DNA of 34,336 bases, taken from NCBI GenBank assembly GCA_937891825.1, contig CALAHN010000155.1, positions 1 through 34,336 on the forward strand. Reading direction: 5' to 3'. Numbering within the stretch: position 1 is the first letter of the stretch; each line of letters opens with the position of its first letter. This stretch comes from an uncultured Alphaproteobacteria bacterium. Lineage in GTDB: Bacteria; Pseudomonadota; Alphaproteobacteria; Bin95. The notes beneath the pieces were generated by a model, which searched no databases, had not been told where the DNA came from, and worked only from the letters and a program-made list of their open reading frames with translations. The position numbers were made by a program, and so were the translations under genes. Below, piece by piece: positions 1 through 8,369 of the stretch.

Positions 1-459
1 TAAAGCCGCGTCAATTTCTTGCAGGGCCGCACCGATGCGCTCTTCTGGCACGTTTTCGTCGACGCCGCTCACGCGCATGTGTCTCGCCGAACTTGGATCG
101 TCCCCGCTTGGTTTGCGACTTCTTTCCTTAAACTCCACAAAGGCCGGGTACTGACTCAGGAGTTGATTGTCGATCGCCGACGGGTTCTTCTCTAGCAAAT
201 CGCGTCCTGGTCGTGTAATCGCCAGATAACCGCGTCTCGGTCGACGCAACAGGCCGGCTTGGACCAAATAGGTTCCGGCCCAAGCGGTTCGAGACCCTAT
301 CCGCGTTGATTTTCCGCTCGGATAGCGAATTTGTCGCTCGTTGTCGGTCAGGCCAAACTCTTTGCTCATCTGCTCGACGCAGGCCGAACTCGACCGCTCG
401 CCACCGCTGACAAACGTGAGCAAGGGCAGCATGATGGACTGGTAGGTTGGAATAGCCAC
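1..459 (-). CDS. mrr: Mrr-type restriction endonuclease, N-terminal part (cut by window edge)
   Basis: The frame is open from a GTG at 457-459 to base 1, giving 153 residues without a stop; the C-terminus lies outside the window. It begins VAIPTYQSIMLPLL and continues through KEFGLTDNERQIRYPSG, NRIGSRTAWA-like and AKTYL-like positions (here TRIGSRTAWAGTYLVQAG), then GYLAITRPGRDLLEKNP and LLSQYPAFVEF. This order is characteristic of the Mrr N-terminal winged-helix domain, which recognises modified DNA in type IV restriction. The PD-(D/E)XK nuclease domain would follow the linker ending in EERIGAALQEIDAAL and is not visible. An in-frame TAA lies 6 bases upstream of the GTG, so no longer start is possible. 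The gene lies 51 bp after the phnM-like stop on the same strand. Its base composition is visibly less GC-rich than its neighbours, which fits a horizontally acquired defence gene (inference). Confidence 0.85.
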   Translation of the reverse strand, partial: MAIPTYQSIMLPLLTFVSGGERSSSACVEQMSKEFGLTDNERQIRYPSGKSTRIGSRTAWAGTYLVQAGLLRRPRRGYLAITRPGRDLLEKNPSAIDNQLLSQYPAFVEFKERSRKPSGDDPSSARHMRVSGVDENVPEERIGAALQEIDAAL

Positions 460-510
460 GACTTACGCCCCGCCTGCCCCGCCTTCCGTCGCATACGTCA
501 TTCTGCGGCA

Positions 511-1656
511 TCAGGCGCTAAAGATGCTGAGTTTCCCAGCGGCGATTGTGGCCTTTAGAACGGGGCGATTCAAGACATTGTCTATCACCGCCACATCCGC
601 CCGCTGTCCGGCCGCCAGGGCCCCTCGGTCGGTCAGGCCGAGCGCCTTCGCCGGGTTGGTCGAGACCAGGGCCCATGCGGCTGCCAGGGGCAGCTTGCCG
701 TCGCGGGCCAGGATGAAGGGGGCGTGCAGCAGGGCCGGATAATAATAGTCGCTCGCCAGGATATCGCAGAGGCCCTTGGCGGCGGATTCGGCTGCTGACT
801 GAAGGCCCGTGTGACTGCCGCCGCGCACCACATTGGGGGCGCCCAGGACGATTGGGTCGTCAAGCGCCTTCGCCGCGCGCGCAGTCTCGTCGCCCATGGG
901 GAATTCCGCGATCCGGGCGCCCAGGTCGTGGAACCGCTGGCGCATCGCCGGGCCGTCGTCGTCATGAGATAGCTGCGGAATGCCGGCGGCGCGCGCGGCG
1001 GCCGCCAGTTGCTCGGTCCCGGCTGCGCCCGCAACCTCGGCCGCCGCGCTCACGTCCGCCACCAGCGCTTGAAAATCCGGCACGGAAAGGCCGGAGCGAT
1101 GGGCATAGACGCTCATCTTGTCGGGATTGTCCCGGTAGCGCTTGATGTGCGGCAGGTGGTCGTTATAGGCGATCGCGTCAATCAGGCCAGCCTCGATCCA
1201 GCCGATGGTCTCCTCGACCATGGCGACGTTCGCGGTCTCGAAGCGGAGATGCAGGCGCGTATCGACGATGAAATCCGGCTTGAGCCGCTCCATCGCGGCC
1301 AGGAACGTCCGGAAGCCGTCAGCGCCGCGGAGGCCCGGCTCCCAGGACAGGGTGACGCCGTGATAGGCAGTCGTTATGCCGTTCTGCAGCAATTGACGGT
1401 CGGTCTCCACGAGCGCGATGTCATGGGGAAAATGCACGCCAGGACGCGGCATCAACTGCCGCTCGAAGGCGTCGCCATGGATATCGACGATCCCCGGCAG
1501 CACGCAAGCACCCCTGGCGTCATAGCGTTGAGCGCCGTTCAAGCCGGCCGGCGCGTCGCCGACATGCGCGATCCGACCGTCCTCGATCGCGACCGCGGCG
1601 CGTTCGAATACGCCGTCAGCCGTCAGAACCCAGCCGTTCTCGATGATGATATCCAC
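511..1656 (-). CDS. phnM: PhnM-like amidohydrolase (alpha-D-ribose 1-methylphosphonate 5-triphosphate diphosphatase family)
   Basis: This 381-residue protein matches the PhnM branch of the amidohydrolase superfamily. In C-P lyase metabolism PhnM removes pyrophosphate from ribose 1-methylphosphonate 5-triphosphate in the cytoplasm. Family landmarks seen are PGIVDIHGDAFERQ near residues 54-67, FPHDIALVETDRQLLQNGIT, HGVTLSWEPGLRG, LSHDDDGP, GAPNVVRGGSHTG and LASDYYYPALLHAPF, followed by a C-terminal ADVAVID strand. The start is GTG at 1656, with AAGGAG at 1663-1668 six bases upstream. It is oddly isolated: no other phn gene is in the window. The usual Phe-Pro-Thr-Thr stretch reads FPMGDETARAAK here, so a different substrate is possible. 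Family membership is secure; the exact reaction is less so. Confidence 0.8.
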   Translation of the reverse strand: MDIIIENGWVLTADGVFERAAVAIEDGRIAHVGDAPAGLNGAQRYDARGACVLPGIVDIHGDAFERQLMPRPGVHFPHDIALVETDRQLLQNGITTAYHGVTLSWEPGLRGADGFRTFLAAMERLKPDFIVDTRLHLRFETANVAMVEETIGWIEAGLIDAIAYNDHLPHIKRYRDNPDKMSVYAHRSGLSVPDFQALVADVSAAAEVAGAAGTEQLAAAARAAGIPQLSHDDDGPAMRQRFHDLGARIAEFPMGDETARAAKALDDPIVLGAPNVVRGGSHTGLQSAAESAAKGLCDILASDYYYPALLHAPFILARDGKLPLAAAWALVSTNPAKALGLTDRGALAAGQRADVAVIDNVLNRPVLKATIAAGKLSIFSA

Positions 1657-1712
1657 CCACTGCTCCTTGACAAATCAAGACTGTACCGGGCGCTTACCCG
1701 AGCGCCCTTGCG

Positions 1713-2678
1713 CTAACTGGCGACGACCTTGGCGAGCCGGTCGGCCATGCGTTGCGCGTCGGCGACAATTTCCCTGATGACCTCAGCCGCCGGCTTGATG
1801 CAGGCGGGATCGTTCAACATCCCGGCGATCTGGCCGACGACGGCTTGATGGTGGCCGTCATATGCGTCGTCCTGATGCCGCCCCTGGCGGATGTTACGCT
1901 CCATTTGTTTCAGTTCCTCGGCGGTCGCGCCGCTCAGGCGCGCGGCCTCATAGGCCTTGACTTCCGGCGTCGCGAAGGCGCGGACGGTCTTGCCGGTCAG
2001 GCTTTTGGAGACGATCGTCCCCTCCTCGCTCGTCGCCAGGATCTGGCGGGCATACCAGGCGCCGCCGGCGCTTTCCTCGGTGCAGATCAGGCGGGTGCCA
2101 AGCTGGATGCCGGCCGCGCCCATGGCGAGCGCGGCAAGGAACCCACGGCCGTCGCCGATACCGCCAGCCGCGACGACCGGCACCTTCACTGCGTCGATCA
2201 CCATGGGCAGCAACGGCAGGGTCGCGACCTGGCCCACATGTCCGCCCGCCTCCGAACCCGAGGCGACGATGGCGTCCGCCCCCTCCGCTTCCAGGCGAAG
2301 CGCATGGCGGACGGTTGGGACGACGGGGATCACCTTGATGCCCGCGGCGCGCAGGTCGCCGACGGCCCTGGGGCCGGGATCGCCCAAGCCGGTGGTCACG
2401 ATCGGGATGCCCATTTCGATGCAGATCGCGGCGCGGCGCTCGGTGAACTTGGCGCCAAGCGGCGTGATGTTGACGCCGAAGGGCTTGGTCGTCAGCGCCC
2501 GAGTTTCCTCGATCTGGCGCACAAGGTCGGCTTCGCGCTCGCCATAGGTCGGCAGCACGCCGAGGCCGCCTGCCTCCGAGACCGCGGCGACGAGCCTCGG
2601 CTTGCCGGCGCCCTGCATGGCGCCCATCAGGATCGGCAGCTCGATGCCGAGCAGATCGCAAAGTACGGTGTGAAACAT
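1713..2678 (-). CDS. Nitronate monooxygenase (2-nitropropane dioxygenase family)
   Basis: This 321-residue FMN-binding TIM-barrel protein is of the nitronate monooxygenase family, which oxidises alkyl nitronates such as propionate 3-nitronate to carbonyl products. The N-terminus ELPILMGAMQGAGKPRLVAA, AVSEAGGLGVLPTYG, PFGVNITPLG and the block ASGSEAGGHVGQ (catalytic His near residue 147) are typical. VPVVAAGGIGDGRGFLAALAMGA and GIQLGTRLICTEE form the phosphate-binding C-terminal barrel. The ATG at 2676-2678 is preceded by AAGGGA at a slightly long spacing. It is probably transcribed with the phnM-like gene (56 bp gap). FabK-like enoyl reductases share the fold, but length and motifs favour nitronate monooxygenase; the in vivo substrate cannot be told. 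Confidence 0.85.
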   Translation of the reverse strand: MFHTVLCDLLGIELPILMGAMQGAGKPRLVAAVSEAGGLGVLPTYGEREADLVRQIEETRALTTKPFGVNITPLGAKFTERRAAICIEMGIPIVTTGLGDPGPRAVGDLRAAGIKVIPVVPTVRHALRLEAEGADAIVASGSEAGGHVGQVATLPLLPMVIDAVKVPVVAAGGIGDGRGFLAALAMGAAGIQLGTRLICTEESAGGAWYARQILATSEEGTIVSKSLTGKTVRAFATPEVKAYEAARLSGATAEELKQMERNIRQGRHQDDAYDGHHQAVVGQIAGMLNDPACIKPAAEVIREIVADAQRMADRLAKVVAS

Positions 2679-2715
2679 TCCAGGGTCCCTTGGTATTCGT
2701 CGCCGAGATCAGTAT

Positions 2716-2790
2716 ATGTCAGGAACATGTCAGAACGGGAGCGCGCCCCCATGCGCGAGAGCGCCATCTCACTGCGATGTCTGCGATGTC
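2716..2790. repeat. Two short direct-repeat pairs in the NMO/cysS divergent intergenic region
   Basis: In the 161-bp region between the divergent nitronate monooxygenase and cysS genes, ATGTCAGGAAC (2716-2726) is followed directly by ATGTCAGAAC (2727-2736). Further on, TGCGATGTC occurs twice in direct succession (2773-2781 and 2782-2790). A weak CGGTC/GACCG hairpin follows at 2794-2807. The repeats could be operator half-sites for either gene or chance; no known regulator is recognised. Confidence 0.35.
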
Positions 2791-2839
2791 GGACGGTCGC
2801 CTGACCGACCGCCCCCTTACCCGTTCCAGGACTAGATAG

Positions 2840-4198
2840 ATGCAACTCTACAATTCGCTCGCCGCCGAGAAACAGACCTTCACGCCTGCGGATCCCAGCA
2901 GGGTCACAATGTATGTCTGCGGGCCGACGGTCTACAACTATGCCCACATCGGCAATGCGCGGCCCGCCGTCGTTTTCGACGTGCTCTATCGGCTGCTGCG
3001 CCGCACATACGGGGCCGACCACGTCATCTATGCCCGCAACATCACCGACATCGACGACAAGATGATGGCCGCCGCCCGGGAGCGCGGCGTGGCGACGGAC
3101 GCCATCGCGGCCGAATTCGAGGCGGCCTATCTGGAAGACATGGGCGCGCTTGCCGTGCTCGCGCCAAACATCGACCCCCATGCGACCCATCACGTGCCGC
3201 AGATGATCCGCCTTGCCGAATCCCTGATCGAGCGCGGCTGCGCCTATGCGGCGGAGGGCCACGTGCTGTTCGACGTCACGGCCTTCCCCGACTACGGCAA
3301 GCTCTCCGGCCGCAGCCGGGACGAACAGATCGCGGGCGCCCGGGTCGAGGTCGCGCCCTACAAGCGCGATCCCGCGGATTTCGTGCTCTGGAAGCCGTCC
3401 GAGCCCGATCAGGACGGTTGGGAAAGCCCGTGGGGACGCGGTCGGCCGGGCTGGCATCTGGAGTGCTCCGCCATGGCGGCCGAGCATCTGGGCCAGACCT
3501 TCGACATTCACGGCGGCGGCGCCGACCTGAAGTTCCCGCACCACGAGAACGAGATCGCCCAGAGCCGTTGCGCCCACGGCGCCGACGTGATGGCGCGTTA
3601 TTGGGTCCACAACGGCTTCGTCAACGTCAACCGGGAGAAGATGTCGAAGTCCATCGGCAATGTGCTGCTGGCGCGGGACCTGCTCGCCGACGCGCCGGGC
3701 GAGGCGATCCGCTGGGCCTTGCTCTCCGCGCAATATCGCCAGCCCCTGGACTGGACCGACGCCCTGCTCCGCCAATCGACCCGCAACCTCGACCGCCTCT
3801 ACAAGGTTCTGAGCGACCTGCCGCCGGCGACCGGCCCCGGCGAACCGCCGCCGGCTTTCCTGAAGGCGATCGAAGACGATCTCAACACCCCCGCCGCGTT
3901 TGCCGCCCTCTTCCAGTTCGTCAAGACCGCGAAGACCGCCGAGGACCGGGCGGCGTTGGAAGCTGCCGGCGAAATTCTGGGGCTGCTGCGCCAGGCGCCC
4001 GAGGACTGGCTCGCCCAGAGCAGCGACGCGACGCTGCCGGCCGTCGACCCGGCGGAGGTCGAACGCCTGATCGCCGACCGCATATCCGCTCGCAAGAACA
4101 AGGACTTCGCCGCCGCCGACCGGATCCGCGACGATCTGGTGGCAAAGGGCGTGATCCTGATGGATAGCGCCAGCGGCACCACCTGGCGGGTCGCCTGA
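2840..4198 (+). CDS. cysS: Cysteinyl-tRNA synthetase
   Basis: This 452-residue class I aminoacyl-tRNA synthetase charges tRNA-Cys with cysteine in the cytoplasm. The Rossmann fold carries CGPTVYNYAHIGNARP, with a zinc-ligand Cys at residue 27 and the HIGH-type motif at 36-39. The second zinc cluster is in HLECSAM and FPHHENEIAQS, and the KMSKSIGN loop lies near residue 269. The C-terminal DALR-type helical region ends with an ARKNKDFAAADRIRDDL segment typical of the family. The ATG has AGGA at 2828-2831 eight bases upstream. Length matches the family (about 460). It is transcribed away from the nitronate monooxygenase and followed by the BON-MscS gene on the same strand. Confidence 0.97.
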   Translation: MQLYNSLAAEKQTFTPADPSRVTMYVCGPTVYNYAHIGNARPAVVFDVLYRLLRRTYGADHVIYARNITDIDDKMMAAARERGVATDAIAAEFEAAYLEDMGALAVLAPNIDPHATHHVPQMIRLAESLIERGCAYAAEGHVLFDVTAFPDYGKLSGRSRDEQIAGARVEVAPYKRDPADFVLWKPSEPDQDGWESPWGRGRPGWHLECSAMAAEHLGQTFDIHGGGADLKFPHHENEIAQSRCAHGADVMARYWVHNGFVNVNREKMSKSIGNVLLARDLLADAPGEAIRWALLSAQYRQPLDWTDALLRQSTRNLDRLYKVLSDLPPATGPGEPPPAFLKAIEDDLNTPAAFAALFQFVKTAKTAEDRAALEAAGEILGLLRQAPEDWLAQSSDATLPAVDPAEVERLIADRISARKNKDFAAADRIRDDLVAKGVILMDSASGTTWRVA

Positions 4199-4315
4199 CG
4201 GGTCCTGGGCGTTTGAACCGACCGGCCTGCGCTCGCGGTTCTGCGGATGACTGTCGGCCATCGCCGGATTGGGCGCTGGCAGATTGCTTGGCCGGCTGCG
4301 AAGAAGGATGACCCA

Positions 4316-5779
4316 GTGAGGCGCTCAAACCGTCTGCCTTTGGGCCTGGCTCTCGGCGGATGCATCTGGCTCGGCCCCATGACCGCTGGCCATGGCCAGA
4401 CCGCGATCGAAACCGACGGGCTGGTCTCGACGGACGCTCAGGTCGCCGTCGCCCCATCGGCCCGGGACGATGCGATCGAGGCGCGGCTCGAGCGGATCAT
4501 GGCGGCGACCGAATGGTATGCCGACGTCGATGTCAGGGTTCGGGAGGGCATCGTGTTTCTGGCCGGCTCGGCGAATGCCGTCGCCCACAAGCAATGGGCG
4601 CAGGACCTTGCCGCCAAGACCGAGGGCGTCGTTGCGGTCGTGAACAAGATTGCGGTCACAGGCGGTCCAAGCTGGGACTACAAGCCGGCGGCCGAGGCGT
4701 TCGCCCAGCTTGCCCGCAATCTCATGTCGAGTTTGCCGCTGATCCTGTTGGCGCTGGTGCTGCTGCCGGTCTTCTGGATCCTGACATTGTTTCTGCGCCG
4801 CGGCATCCGGTGGGCGCTCGCGTCCCGGTTCGAGTCCGAGATGCTGCTACCCCTGGTCGCGCATCTGCTCTCCGTCCCGATCTTTCTGGTCGGAGTCTAT
4901 GCCCTGCTGCAGATTGCCGGCCTCACCTCGCTCGCGGTATCGGTCCTGGGCGGCGCGGGCGTCTTCAGCTTGATTCTTGGATTTGCGTTTCGGGACATCG
5001 CAGAAAACTTTTTGTCCGGGATCATTCTTAGCATCCGGCAGCCGTTCAAGCGCGGCGACTTGATCAGCGTCGCAGACTACACAGGCATCGTCAGCAGCTT
5101 GAACGCGCGCAGCACGATCCTAGTGTCGCTGGACGGCAATCACATCATCATTCCGAATGCCACGGTCTTCAAGAATACGATCGTCAATTTCTCAAGCGCC
5201 CCGCTGCGCCGCGACGCGCTGGATGTCGGGATCGGCTATGAGGATTCTGCCGCCGAGGCCCAGGCTGTCATCGCGGCCGTATTATCTGGGCATGAAGCAG
5301 TCGCGAACGATCCGGCGCCAATGGTTCTGGTCCATGCCCTGGGGGCCTCGACAGTCAATCTCCGGACCTATTTCTGGTATGACGGCAATGTTTATTCCAA
5401 CTTGAAACTCAAGTCCGCCCTCTACCGGCTGATCAAGCGGGCCCTGACGAATGCCGGCATTTCAATGCCCGACGAAGCGCGGGAGGTGGTGTTCCCGAAC
5501 GGCGTGCCGATCGTCCAGGTCGAGCGCGCGCCGCGGCGCCCGGCGCCCGACCGCGACCCTCAACCGCCGCTTGCCCCGCCGCTCGACCCGCTGCATGCCC
5601 CGTCCCATTCAGTCGAGCCGGCGCTCAGTCAGACAGATGCAGAGGGCGGGTTGGCGACCGAAGAAATCGAGGCCGAGGCGCAAGCGGAGGTCGGCGACCT
5701 TCCGGAAGAAAGCGTCGATATGCTGGATGATGTAGCCCCGCCTGAGCGGACGCGATCACCGGGCGACGCGCCCGGCTGA
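4316..5779 (+). CDS. BON-domain mechanosensitive channel of the MscS family
   Basis: This 487-residue inner-membrane channel of the small-conductance mechanosensitive (MscS) type would release solutes on hypo-osmotic shock. I chose GTG 4316 over the in-frame ATG 4247. AAGGA (4304-4308) lies 7 bases upstream of it, and the protein then begins with a basic, hydrophobic signal-like segment (residues 1-27). A BON domain (about 52-115, ending VVAVVNKIAV) follows. Three membrane segments lie at about 138-160, 178-200 and 203-222. The MscS pore helix is in LGGAGVFSLILGFAFRDIAENFLSG, and the beta domain is RQPFKRGDLISVADYTGIV and IIIPNATVFKNTIVNFS. The C-terminus after about residue 396 is Pro-rich and then strongly acidic, probably disordered. 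The BON-MscS fusion is an uncommon architecture. Confidence 0.88.
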   Translation: MRRSNRLPLGLALGGCIWLGPMTAGHGQTAIETDGLVSTDAQVAVAPSARDDAIEARLERIMAATEWYADVDVRVREGIVFLAGSANAVAHKQWAQDLAAKTEGVVAVVNKIAVTGGPSWDYKPAAEAFAQLARNLMSSLPLILLALVLLPVFWILTLFLRRGIRWALASRFESEMLLPLVAHLLSVPIFLVGVYALLQIAGLTSLAVSVLGGAGVFSLILGFAFRDIAENFLSGIILSIRQPFKRGDLISVADYTGIVSSLNARSTILVSLDGNHIIIPNATVFKNTIVNFSSAPLRRDALDVGIGYEDSAAEAQAVIAAVLSGHEAVANDPAPMVLVHALGASTVNLRTYFWYDGNVYSNLKLKSALYRLIKRALTNAGISMPDEAREVVFPNGVPIVQVERAPRRPAPDRDPQPPLAPPLDPLHAPSHSVEPALSQTDAEGGLATEEIEAEAQAEVGDLPEESVDMLDDVAPPERTRSPGDAPG

Positions 5780-5780
5780 G

Positions 5781-5798
5781 CGGCCGCCTTTGCGGCCG
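5781..5798. terminator. Hairpin between convergent mscS-type and gpsA genes
   Basis: CGGCCGC (5781-5787) and GCGGCCG (5792-5798) form a perfect 7-bp stem with a CTTT loop, filling the gap between the two convergent stop codons. A second perfect stem, CCGGGCG/CGCCCGG (5759-5775), overlaps the end of the channel gene. No T-run follows on either strand, so termination, probably bidirectional, is inferred from position. Confidence 0.5.
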
Positions 5799-5799
5799 A

Positions 5800-6789
5800 T
5801 CAAGCCCGCTCGTCGCGCGCCGTCGGCCGGGAGAGCAGCCCGTCGACCGCAGCGCGAATGCCGAGCGTGCCGGCGGTCACCGCATCGACCGCAGCCGTGA
5901 TCGGCGCCTCGACGCCCAGGCTCCTGGCGAGCGCGAGCGCGGCGGCGGCGGTCGCGACCCCTTCGGCGACCGTCTGGCGCTCGGCCAGAATATCGGCGAG
6001 CGCCCGGCCCTGGCCCAACGCGACGCCCAGGCTGTAATTGCGGGATTGTCGGCCGGAGCAGGTCAGCATCAGATCGCCGACGCCGGCCAAGCCCATCAGC
6101 GTCTCGCGGTCCGCGCCCAGGGCGACGGCGATGCGGGCGATCTCGGCGAGGCCGCGGGTCGCGACGCCCGCCCGCGCATTCTCGCCAAGCCCCGCGCCTT
6201 CAACGACCCCCGCCGCGATCGCGATGACGTTCTTGAGCGCGCCGCCAAGCGCGACGCCGGTTCGGTCCTGGCTTGGATACAGCCGGAATGTCGGGGTCGC
6301 GAGCAGCGTCGCCAAGTCGCTCGCCGCTTCGAGCGTCGGCCCGGCGAGCGTCGCGGCGGCCGGCAGGCCGCGCGCGATCTCATGGGCGAAATTCGGGCCG
6401 CTCAGGATGGCGACTTCGGCGTCCGGCGCGGCGGCCGCCGCGACATCCGTCATCAACGCGCCCGTCCCCCGCTCGACGCCTTTGCAACAGAGCACGAGCG
6501 CGCCCGTCGGCCGGAGGTCCGCCAGCACCCCCCGCAGCGCCTGCGCCGGAGTCGCAGCCATGACGACCGGCGGCGCCCGACAGGCTGCGAGATCAGCCGT
6601 CACCGTGACGCCGGGCGGCAGCAGAAGCTCCGCCGGGAGATAGGGCGCGACCGAGCGGCCGGCGGCGATTTCGGCCGCCCGCTCGGGCCGCCTGGCCCAG
6701 AGCAGGACCGAGCGCCCGGCGGCGGCCTGGGCGATCGCCAACGCCGCGCCGAAGCCGCCCGCGCCGAGGATCGCCAGGTCCGCCGTCAT
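5800..6789 (-). CDS. gpsA: Glycerol-3-phosphate dehydrogenase [NAD(P)+]
   Basis: This 329-residue cytoplasmic enzyme reduces dihydroxyacetone phosphate to sn-glycerol 3-phosphate, the backbone of phospholipids. The nucleotide-binding start is AILGAGGFGAALA (residues 6-18). It is followed by LSGPNFAHEIARGLPAA, GVALGGALKNVIAIAAG with the catalytic Lys, GLGENARAGVATRGLAEI, and GLAGVGDLMLTCSGRQSRNYSLG. The frame is open 80 codons further upstream, but that stretch overlaps the neighbouring flavoprotein gene. The start at ATG 6787-6789 places the GxGxxG at its usual distance from the N-terminus. It lies 17 bp downstream of the TcuA-like gene, so co-transcription is likely. Confidence 0.95.
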   Translation of the reverse strand: MTADLAILGAGGFGAALAIAQAAAGRSVLLWARRPERAAEIAAGRSVAPYLPAELLLPPGVTVTADLAACRAPPVVMAATPAQALRGVLADLRPTGALVLCCKGVERGTGALMTDVAAAAAPDAEVAILSGPNFAHEIARGLPAAATLAGPTLEAASDLATLLATPTFRLYPSQDRTGVALGGALKNVIAIAAGVVEGAGLGENARAGVATRGLAEIARIAVALGADRETLMGLAGVGDLMLTCSGRQSRNYSLGVALGQGRALADILAERQTVAEGVATAAAALALARSLGVEAPITAAVDAVTAGTLGIRAAVDGLLSRPTARDERA

Positions 6790-6806
6790 GGCCTTAGGCC
6801 CCCGGC

Positions 6807-8303
6807 CTACTCGTTTCCGACGGCCTGCCGGCCTGCCGACGCGCCGGCGATCTTGCCGAAGACGGCGCCCGCCATCAGGCCCGTGCCGCCCGGGTAGTTC
6901 ATATAGAACAAGCCGCCCGTCAGTTCGCCCGCCGCATAGAGGCCCTTGAGCGGTTGATCTTCCTGGTCCAGCACGGCGCCGGTTTCCGGATTGATCTTGA
7001 GCCCGCCAAAGGTGAAGGTCAGGCCGCATGTCGTCTGGAAGGCTTCGAACGGGCCTTCGTCCAGGGTGTTCGCCCAGTTTGTTTTGTCGACGGGCAGGCC
7101 TTCGGTGCGACGGCCGTCCTTGACGTTCGGATCGAACTTGATGTCGGTCCGGACGGCTGCGTTATAGGCCTTGATCTCCCGCAGGAAGCCTTCGGCGTTC
7201 ACGCCGTCCAGCTTCTCCGCCAGCGCTTCCAGGGTGTTGGCGCGCACCTTGGTGACCTGCTTGATGCGGTATTCGTCGCGCAACATCGGGATGATCTTGG
7301 AATCGAACACCTGCCAGGCCATCTGGTTCGGCTGCTCCAGCACCTTCCGGCCGTAGCTGGCATAGGTGTAGTTCCGGAAATCATAGCCTTCGTCGACGAA
7401 GCGCTTGCCCTCAGCGTTAATCATCAGGCCCCAGGGATAGCTGTGCTTCTGGAAGTTGTCGCCGACATGGATATCGCCGAACTCCGGCGCGTTGTAGTCC
7501 CAGCCGACCGCATGACAGCCCGACCAGTTGCCGCATGGCCTGGCGCCGGCTTCCAGCGCCATCTTGATGCCGTCGCCCATGTTGAAGCGGGTGCCCCGCA
7601 CCTTGGCCAGGTCCCAACCCGGCCCGAGATAGCGCGTGCGCCACTCGGAATTGCTCTCGAACCCGCCGCAGGCCAGCACGACCGACTTGCAGTGGATCTT
7701 GTAGGACTTGCCGTTCTGCTTGACCTTGATGCCGTGAATGCCGTCATCGTCATGGATCAGCTCCATGCCGCGCGCATGATAGCGCACCTCGATGCCGTCC
7801 TTCTCCGCCCGTTCATGCAGCGCATCGACCAGGCCCGGACCGCCGCCCCAGGCGGAAACCGTCAGCCCGCCCCAGAACACGAAACGGCCGTCGATCTTGT
7901 AGGCCTGCTTGCCGTAGATCGGCAGGAAGCGGATGCCCTTGGCGCGCATCCAGTGCATGGTGTCGAGCGACTTGGTGACCAGCGCTTCGCACATGTCGGG
8001 ATCGGTGCGGTATTCGGTCAGTCGGCCCATGTCATCGTAGAACTTGTCTTCGGTATAGGTCCCGAAATCGCTGATCTTGATCTCCTCTTCGGAAAGGTCC
8101 GGGCAGAGCGCGACGATATCGTCCGCGCCATTATAAACCGTTCGGATATTGCCGGCGGTATAGGCGGAGTTGCCGCCGCGGTTTTCCCGGTCCGCCCATT
8201 CCAGCACGATGACGGATGCGCCCGACTCCCTGGCCGACAAGGCGGCGCACATGGCGGCGTTCCCGGCGCCGACGACGACGACGTCCGTGCTTGTATCCTG
8301 CAT
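6807..8303 (-). CDS. tcuA: FAD-dependent tricarballylate dehydrogenase-like flavoprotein (TcuA family)
   Basis: This 498-residue protein belongs to the fumarate reductase/succinate dehydrogenase-type flavoprotein superfamily and is closest to TcuA, which oxidises tricarballylate to cis-aconitate. The dinucleotide-binding start is VVVVGAGNAAMCAALSARE, with a Glu ending the second strand. The family-typical WADRENRGGNSAYTAGNIR follows. LACGGFESNSEWRTRYLGPG, WGLMINAEGKRFVDEG, and the C-terminal GLYAAGELTGG and NYPGGTGLMAGAVFG flavin-contact motifs are present. ATG 8303 has AAAGGG close upstream. None of tcuB, tcuC or tcuR is nearby, so the substrate may be another tricarboxylate or dicarboxylate. 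It sits in a leftward group with a lactonase-like and a cyclase-like hydrolase. Confidence 0.75.
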   Translation of the reverse strand: MQDTSTDVVVVGAGNAAMCAALSARESGASVIVLEWADRENRGGNSAYTAGNIRTVYNGADDIVALCPDLSEEEIKISDFGTYTEDKFYDDMGRLTEYRTDPDMCEALVTKSLDTMHWMRAKGIRFLPIYGKQAYKIDGRFVFWGGLTVSAWGGGPGLVDALHERAEKDGIEVRYHARGMELIHDDDGIHGIKVKQNGKSYKIHCKSVVLACGGFESNSEWRTRYLGPGWDLAKVRGTRFNMGDGIKMALEAGARPCGNWSGCHAVGWDYNAPEFGDIHVGDNFQKHSYPWGLMINAEGKRFVDEGYDFRNYTYASYGRKVLEQPNQMAWQVFDSKIIPMLRDEYRIKQVTKVRANTLEALAEKLDGVNAEGFLREIKAYNAAVRTDIKFDPNVKDGRRTEGLPVDKTNWANTLDEGPFEAFQTTCGLTFTFGGLKINPETGAVLDQEDQPLKGLYAAGELTGGLFYMNYPGGTGLMAGAVFGKIAGASAGRQAVGNE

Positions 8304-8369
8304 TGATGATCCCTTTCGAACGAACTCAGATGAATGCGTGGCTGTAATTTAACGGGTTTCGCGTCGCCC

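Noticed and set aside
128-558. Two small frames (minus 128-511, plus 331-558) near the left edge
   Set aside because: They overlap the Mrr-type reading frame and encode nothing recognisable.
2627-4261. A 544-codon minus-strand frame opposite cysS
   Set aside because: Antisense shadow of cysS; no family motifs.
6954-8306. A 450-codon plus-strand frame opposite the TcuA-like gene
   Set aside because: Shadow of a conserved flavoprotein gene.
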